The translations under genes were made by a program, and so were the position numbers. The notes below the pieces were generated by a model, which saw only the letters and a program-made list of their open reading frames with translations, was not told where the DNA came from and searched no databases. 15,772 bases of DNA from Candidatus Yanofskybacteria bacterium RIFCSPHIGHO2_02_FULL_50_12. GTDB taxonomy: Bacteria; Patescibacteriota; Minisyncoccia; 2-02-FULL-40-12; GWA2-44-9. The stretch covers positions 1,347 through 17,118 of the forward strand of contig MGJZ01000033.1 in the NCBI GenBank assembly GCA_001794525.1, given 5' to 3'. Positions 12,185-15,772 of the stretch are shown piece by piece (within the stretch, counting starts at the first letter, position 1; the number at the start of each line of letters is the position of its first letter).

Positions 12185-12769
12185 CTAGAAAAATCGGAAG
12201 CCAATCATTGCTCCCGGTGAACTGACGATTGGATCGTAAAACGGTGCGATGTATAGGTGGCGCTTCGAGTCAAACCGTAATTGATACTCGCCGCCAAGAC
12301 GCAGGAAGACCAGTTCACGACTCAGATGAAGCCATTCAGCATGAAGTTGCCACACTGAATTCTGATCGATCGCAAAAGATGCTTCCTGGAATAACTCGCT
12401 CGGAATCTCCGTCGTGGATATCTTGAAATCGGCAACATAGATGAGTTGACGCCCAGCGATCTGCCTGAGTAGTACGCCGGCAGCCATCAGCGAGCGTTCA
12501 GTAGTGCCGCCGAATTGCAGCTTGAGCGTCGTATTGTGCACCTTAAGTGTTGGACCTAATCCAAACTCAAACTGATTGACGGCATTGTTGACCCAGAAGT
12601 ACCGAGTCACGAGGTTAACCGTATTCCAGTCGTAGAACACGTACTGGGATACGTGACTTCCGCCCTTACCGTTCGTTAACGCTTCGGTCTCTCCAGAAAC
12701 CTGCGCGTTTGCCGGAATAGAGGCGCTGAGGAACACCACGGCCACCAGAGTGATGAAAAAGTGTCTCAT
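12185..12769 (-). CDS. Secreted beta-rich protein, possible small beta-barrel
   Basis: A 194-residue protein with a classic Sec signal peptide (MRHFFITLVAVVFLSASIPANA, cleavage after residue 22). The mature part is rich in alternating polar and hydrophobic strands with aromatic ends (SQYVFYDWNTVNLVTRYFWV, FEFGLGPTLKV, LYIAPFYDPIV), and the last residue is Phe, in GAMIGFRFF. This is the pattern of outer-membrane beta-barrel proteins. If the genome is truly Patescibacterial, an outer-membrane barrel would be surprising, so an exported beta-sandwich is an alternative. The start is supported by GGAGG eight bases upstream and by a near-consensus promoter. It is the first gene of an operon with the unknown soluble protein. 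No named family recognised. Confidence 0.8.
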   Translation of the reverse strand: MRHFFITLVAVVFLSASIPANAQVSGETEALTNGKGGSHVSQYVFYDWNTVNLVTRYFWVNNAVNQFEFGLGPTLKVHNTTLKLQFGGTTERSLMAAGVLLRQIAGRQLIYVADFKISTTEIPSELFQEASFAIDQNSVWQLHAEWLHLSRELVFLRLGGEYQLRFDSKRHLYIAPFYDPIVSSPGAMIGFRFF

Positions 12770-12816
12770 GAGAGCCGCCTCCAGACGGCAAGTTGTTAAA
12801 GAAGCCTATTCTGTAT

Positions 12817-12845
12817 ATTATACTCCTTTTTACATAAAAAGTCAA
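12817..12845 (-). promoter_or_regulatory. Promoter of the secreted beta-rich protein operon
   Basis: On the minus strand TTGACT (12840-12845), a 17-base spacer and the consensus TATAAT (12817-12822). The predicted start near 12810 gives a 40-base leader with an SD. It is one of the strongest promoters in the window. Confidence 0.85.
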
Positions 12846-12904
12846 TGCCAAAAATTGCTTGCAAAAGAATGATTTTTAGTTAGGGTTGATAGGAAGGAGG
12901 GGTG

Positions 12905-13348
12905 ATGAGTAAAAAGCGTCAGACAGGCTGGACTACTGCGACTATGGCCGCCTACATGCATGGTCGGGCCATGAGTGCTATCGACCAAGTTGCAATGCTC
13001 GGAAAGCCGATCGCTCAAGTTGGTCAGGATCGAGCGACACGTGGCAGGAAAGCCCAAATACTTCAAAACTTGCGGGCATGTCTCGGATTGGGCAGGGAAA
13101 GAGATAAAAACGTTCTACCGTGGATCCGCGAGCGGAATGGATTACTGGTATACGGCTACTATCACCGATCGTGGTCTTGGGTACTGGAGTTGCTTAACTT
13201 CGTGAGCGAGGCTGATATCCCGCGACCGATGTATCACGCGATCAATGGACTGCTCTTTGGGTATCGTCTCGAAGAGATCCAGAAGTACATCGACAGGGAA
13301 ATGAAGAAGAAACCAGCCCGCAAAATCAAAAAACCTCGCCGCGCGTGA
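12905..13348 (+). CDS. Basic protein of 147 residues, unknown
   Basis: No family recognised. It is soluble, with a basic N-terminus (MSKKRQTGW) and a very basic tail (MKKKPARKIKKPRR) that suggests nucleic acid or ribosome contact. The central part has aromatic, helical segments (VYGYYHRSWSWVLELLNFV; YHAINGLLFGYRLEEIQKYI). A GTG at 12902 also starts the frame, but it is one base from the SD; ATG 12905 with GGAAGGAGG upstream is the better start. A possible promoter is TTGCTT (12855-12860) and TAGTTA (12877-12882) with a 16-base spacer, which is only moderate. It is divergent from the secreted beta-rich gene. The TGA stop is in the loop of its terminator. Confidence 0.8.
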   Translation: MSKKRQTGWTTATMAAYMHGRAMSAIDQVAMLGKPIAQVGQDRATRGRKAQILQNLRACLGLGRERDKNVLPWIRERNGLLVYGYYHRSWSWVLELLNFVSEADIPRPMYHAINGLLFGYRLEEIQKYIDREMKKKPARKIKKPRRA

Positions 13349-13366
13349 CCCGCGCGGCTTTTTTTT
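13338..13366 (+). terminator. Terminator enclosing the stop codon of the basic protein
   Basis: GCCGCGCG (13338-13345), loop TGACC, CGCGCGGC (13351-13358), then a run of eight T. The TGA stop is the first three bases of the loop. Confidence 0.9.
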
Positions 13367-13371
13367 GTAAT

Positions 13372-13412
13372 AAAAAAGTCCCTCTCCAGTTTGAGTTCAA
13401 CTGGAGAGGGAC
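13372..13412 (-). terminator. Terminator of the 478-residue protein gene
   Basis: A perfect 14-base stem (GTCCCTCTCCAGTT at 13378-13391 with its complement at 13399-13412) and a seven-base loop. On the minus strand it is followed by TTTTTT. It begins a few bases after the stop codon at 13418. Confidence 0.9.
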
Positions 13413-13417
13413 AATGG

Positions 13418-14854
13418 TTAGTGCTGCCAGGCGAGGCGGAAGCCGGCCTGGATCTCCAGGCGGCGGCCATCATCGACTAGAGTGAGCATTTTGCTCAAGC
13501 GGACGGGGAATTCCGCACGCCATCGGTCGCCGATCTTCACGCCAAAACCGCTTTCAGCCCGGACGAGCCAGGCCTGATTGAAGCCGAAGGCGCCGGAGTC
13601 CCGAACGAGTTCGCCATTGGCGAAGCTGGCGAATCGTCCGAACGTGCGTCCCCAAGCGAGACCTTCCTTCAGGAAGAGTCCACGCTTGGGTGTAACACCC
13701 CGAGTCGGTGTGTTAAGTTGCGCTGTGGCGGAAGCCGACAATCCGCCGGGTAGATCCCGGCTGACCTTTGCGGAGAATTGTATGACGTCTCCGCGATACT
13801 CCGCGAGCGGCGTCACGCCGACCCAGGTCATGTCCAGACCGATGTTCAGGCCAGCCCTGCTTCCGTTCCAGCCGCCGGACAGATCGATCTCCCGCGCGTA
13901 GTTTGGTGAGAGATTGAATTTTCCCAGCGGTACGGAATGCCATGTGCCGAGATAGAAGCCGGAGACATGATACACCGTCGTTGATCCTTGCTGAACCGGC
14001 GCCGGATGAAATACTGCTCCATTCGAGCCGACATAGCTTGGCCAGGTGATGGTGTTTACGTCGATGCGCCAACTCTTGGTGCTATCAACCGGCAAGTCAT
14101 CCAGTCCCGTCTTCACCCGTTTCGGACCGCAGCCGGCTGCAACGAGTGAGATAGAGGAACTCACCAACAATACCGCAGTACGTTGGACGAGCCGATACGC
14201 CCGGATGATCTGCAGTTTCACATCGACCTCGGTGGGATATCGGAATATTCCGACTGGCCATACGGTCAGCCAGGCATGAAATCGCCAATCGAGCATCGAG
14301 TGTTCCCATGATCCACCTAATTCAGAACTGCGGATCAGAAAATGGCCGAAGGTGAAGATCAATCCCAAGAAATAGAGGATCGTCCACGCTTGTGGCGCGA
14401 GAGGATCCATTGGGACCCTTCCTTTAGTCAAATCCGGCTTGTATCCTGCCGCTTCTTGAGCACGAGTGAACTCCTCATTCCGCGGAAGATGGCCAAGCAT
14501 CTTGTTCGTGTACTCATTGCTCAGAAACTGGAGCGTGGGAATGTCACTGTCGGGAAGGGGCTCTCCATGAGCTCCCATGTTGTATCCAAGAGTTCCTTCT
14601 GCCCGCGCCCGTTTGGTTGCTTCAGTTAAGCGGTCAAAGCGCTTGAGAGTTTCGAAATACGCAAAGAGTGAATACTGCGGATCATCTACGATCAAGCGCA
14701 ACGCCTTCCATTCCGCGAGCCTCTCCACGTGAGTCATTCTCGCATAGGCGCTGACATCCTCACTGCCAGCATTTCGGAACATGCGAAAGCTCGCGTGTCC
14801 GAACGCGATGGCGAGTATGGTACCCCCCACCACGTAGAACAGTCTTGTTTTCAT
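13418..14854 (-). CDS. Membrane protein with internal lipoprotein-like signal and beta-rich C-terminus
   Basis: A 478-residue frame of unknown family. Residues 5-22 form a membrane segment or uncleaved signal, about 25-150 an extracytoplasmic helical region, and 155-174 a second membrane segment. Residues 212-242 look like a complete lipoprotein signal: a basic start (LQIIRAYRLVQR), a hydrophobic core (TAVLLVSSSISLVAA), then Gly-Cys at 241-242. From about 260 the protein is rich in beta-strand patterns (GLNIGLDMTWVGV, LSASATAQL, GFGVKIGDRWRAEFPVRLS) ending in AGFRLAWQH, reminiscent of a beta-barrel. The start ATG 14854 has an SD (AAAGG, six bases upstream) and a good promoter. An internal GTG (14219-14221) has its own GAGGT. 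It may be one fused protein or two overlapping products. Confidence 0.75.
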   Translation of the reverse strand: MKTRLFYVVGGTILAIAFGHASFRMFRNAGSEDVSAYARMTHVERLAEWKALRLIVDDPQYSLFAYFETLKRFDRLTEATKRARAEGTLGYNMGAHGEPLPDSDIPTLQFLSNEYTNKMLGHLPRNEEFTRAQEAAGYKPDLTKGRVPMDPLAPQAWTILYFLGLIFTFGHFLIRSSELGGSWEHSMLDWRFHAWLTVWPVGIFRYPTEVDVKLQIIRAYRLVQRTAVLLVSSSISLVAAGCGPKRVKTGLDDLPVDSTKSWRIDVNTITWPSYVGSNGAVFHPAPVQQGSTTVYHVSGFYLGTWHSVPLGKFNLSPNYAREIDLSGGWNGSRAGLNIGLDMTWVGVTPLAEYRGDVIQFSAKVSRDLPGGLSASATAQLNTPTRGVTPKRGLFLKEGLAWGRTFGRFASFANGELVRDSGAFGFNQAWLVRAESGFGVKIGDRWRAEFPVRLSKMLTLVDDGRRLEIQAGFRLAWQH

Positions 14855-14900
14855 ACACTACCTTTCGTTGTGAAGGGACGTTCCAAAAACTTGTCTGCAT

Positions 14901-14930
14901 ATTGTACAATTAAATGTAGCATTAAGTCAA
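14901..14930 (-). promoter_or_regulatory. Promoter of the 478-residue protein gene
   Basis: On the minus strand TTGACT (14925-14930), an 18-base spacer and TACAAT (14901-14906). The predicted start is near 14894, a leader of about 40 bases. The -10 sits in a ten-base palindrome, ATTGTACAAT (14901-14910). Confidence 0.7.
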
Positions 14931-15007
14931 GCGTCAAAAAACAAATCCACACCTATACACTAGATGATTAAACAATGAATGAAGTATGATGTAGCAAGGA
15001 GGTGCTA

Positions 15008-15103
15008 TTGGCCAAAAGAAAGTTCCTGTCTTTGCGGCAGCTTCGCAAACGTTCGCATAGAGGCGTCCGCTTCCGTAGCCGCCGTCGCAAGGCCCTGGGT
15101 TGA
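15008..15103 (+). CDS. 31-residue very basic peptide with TTG start, unknown
   Basis: AAGGAGGTG (14996-15004), a near-perfect SD, precedes a TTG start at the right distance. The frame reads MAKRKFLSLRQLRKRSHRG and ends RRRKALG before TGA. More than 40 percent of residues are Lys, Arg or His and none is acidic, so ribosome or nucleic acid binding is likely. LRKRSHRGVRFRSR resembles the LKRKRTHGFRARM of ribosomal protein bL34, but the peptide is shorter and not next to rnpA, so I do not call it bL34. It shares MAKR and an LRK-type motif with the 19-residue peptide at 5817-5876. The TGA stop is in the loop of a strong terminator. The region 14931-14995 upstream has only weak promoter-like matches. 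A non-coding RNA cannot be excluded. Confidence 0.6.
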   Translation: MAKRKFLSLRQLRKRSHRGVRFRSRRRKALG

Positions 15104-15130
15104 CCCAGGGCCTCATTTATTCTTTTCTTA
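15091..15130 (+). terminator. Terminator enclosing the stop of the 31-residue peptide gene
   Basis: GGCCCTGGG (15091-15099) pairs with CCCAGGGCC (15104-15112) around TTGA, followed by a T-rich tail (TCATTTATTCTTTTC). The TGA stop is in the loop. Confidence 0.8.
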
Positions 15131-15150
15131 TTTTCTGCTAGTTTATAAAA

Positions 15151-15772
15151 GTGAAGCATCAGGAGATACGCGATAAGTTTCTCAAATTTTTCGAATCAAA
15201 AGGGCACGCGATTGTGCCATCTTCGTCGTTGTTGTCGAATGATCCGTCGGTTCTTTTTACGACGGCTGGTATGCAGCAGTTCAAACTGTACTATACTGGC
15301 CAAGCTGATGTCGTGAAAGATTTCGAGTCGCTCAATACTGTTTCAATTCAGAAATGTATGCGCACTTCTTCAATAGATGAAGTTGGAGATACAACTCATG
15401 GTACATTTTTTGAGATGCTTGGCAATTTTAGCTTTGGTGGGTATTGGAAAAAAGAAGCTATTCAGGATGCGTATGATTTTGTGACTAAAGAGATAGATCT
15501 TTCTATCGATTATGTTTCCGTATTTGGAGGAGAAGAAAATATTCCGCCAGACACCGAGTCAGAAAATATTTGGAAATCAATTGATCCTGATATCGAAGTA
15601 CGGCGCATGAGCCGAGAAGATAATTTTTGGGGGCCGACTGGCACCGAAGGACCTTGTGGTCCCTCAACTGAAATTTATGTAAAAGGTGTTGAGATATGGA
15701 ATCTCGTATTTAATGAATATTATCAGGATACAGACAAGAATCTTTGCAAACTAGAAACCCAAGGCATCGATA
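15151..15772 (+). CDS. alaS: Alanyl-tRNA synthetase, N-terminal part (runs off the window)
   Basis: Class II synthetase that charges tRNA-Ala. The frame is open from GTG 15151 to the window end (207 codons). After the GTG it reads KHQEIRDKFLKFFESKGH, the usual AlaRS start, then PSSSLLSNDPSVLFTTAGMQQFK, THGTFFEMLGNFSFGGYWKKEAI (class II motif region), DNFWGPTGTEGPCGPSTEIYV and EIWNLVFNEY. These are diagnostic. The start is GTG, without an SD; TATAAA (15144-15149) lies directly upstream and may be part of a promoter for a leaderless message. The editing and C-terminal domains lie outside the window. It is the next gene after the 31-residue peptide, separated from it by a terminator. Confidence 0.96.
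   Translation, partial: MKHQEIRDKFLKFFESKGHAIVPSSSLLSNDPSVLFTTAGMQQFKLYYTGQADVVKDFESLNTVSIQKCMRTSSIDEVGDTTHGTFFEMLGNFSFGGYWKKEAIQDAYDFVTKEIDLSIDYVSVFGGEENIPPDTESENIWKSIDPDIEVRRMSREDNFWGPTGTEGPCGPSTEIYVKGVEIWNLVFNEYYQDTDKNLCKLETQGID

Noticed and set aside
11603..12225. Overlapping plus-strand open frames of 102-152 codons opposite the unknown gene at 11714-12160
   Set aside because: They lack SD and promoter, run through a minus-strand terminator, and read as low-complexity Arg/Ser-rich protein. The minus-strand frame has an SD and fits an operon.
15008..15103. 31-residue peptide as ribosomal protein bL34
   Set aside because: Similarity is limited to a basic patch; it lacks the usual length, the GRxVLxRRRxKGRxxL tail and the rnpA neighbour.

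Overview
The window looks like part of a small bacterial genome of the Candidate Phyla Radiation (Patescibacteria) type. This is an inference. It rests on many genes that start with almost no 5' leader and no Shine-Dalgarno (SD) sequence, on RNase Y, on a one-polypeptide UvrD helicase plus Cas4/RecB-like nuclease, on an Obg without its C-terminal domain, on mostly CCA-less tRNA genes, and on many small unrecognised proteins. The standard genetic code is used (TGA is a stop). No 16S rRNA or other decisive marker is present.

Layout. Positions 1-3486: a Bcp-type peroxiredoxin (minus) is divergent from mnmA (plus). mnmA is followed by a 120-residue unknown gene that runs tail-to-tail into gpmI (minus). 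Positions 3487-3777: a candidate small RNA or gpmI leader on the minus strand has its own promoter and terminator, and its promoter overlaps the forward promoter of rny. Positions 3778-5774: rny and an HU-type DNA-binding protein. Positions 5775-6890: a minus-strand unit for a 19-residue basic peptide, an exported L,D-transpeptidase, and a leaderless coiled-coil protein. Positions 6896-7307: four minus-strand tRNA genes transcribed in the order His(GTG), Arg(TCT), Pro(TGG), Gly(TCC). Positions 7364-11654: obg (minus), a small two-helix membrane protein, and the helicase-nuclease. Positions 11655-15118: an accessory stretch holding two operon-linked unknown genes (one secreted and beta-rich), a basic 147-residue protein, a 478-residue membrane/beta-rich protein and a 31-residue very basic peptide. 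Position 15151 to the end: the start of alaS.

Expression logic. Several conserved genes carry a -10 box only 5-9 bases before the start codon and no SD. The small, secreted or unrecognised genes mostly have a strong SD, a recognisable promoter and a compact hairpin terminator. In several cases the terminator hairpin contains the stop codon. A forward terminator lies inside the gpmI coding region, so the mnmA transcript probably runs antisense into gpmI.

I see no CRISPR array, insertion sequence, phage module or toxin-antitoxin pair. The best candidates for undescribed biology are the RNA at 3682-3525, the 19-residue peptide unit with its upstream mini-ORF (5999-5782), the 31-residue peptide at 15008, and the exported beta-rich proteins of the accessory stretch.
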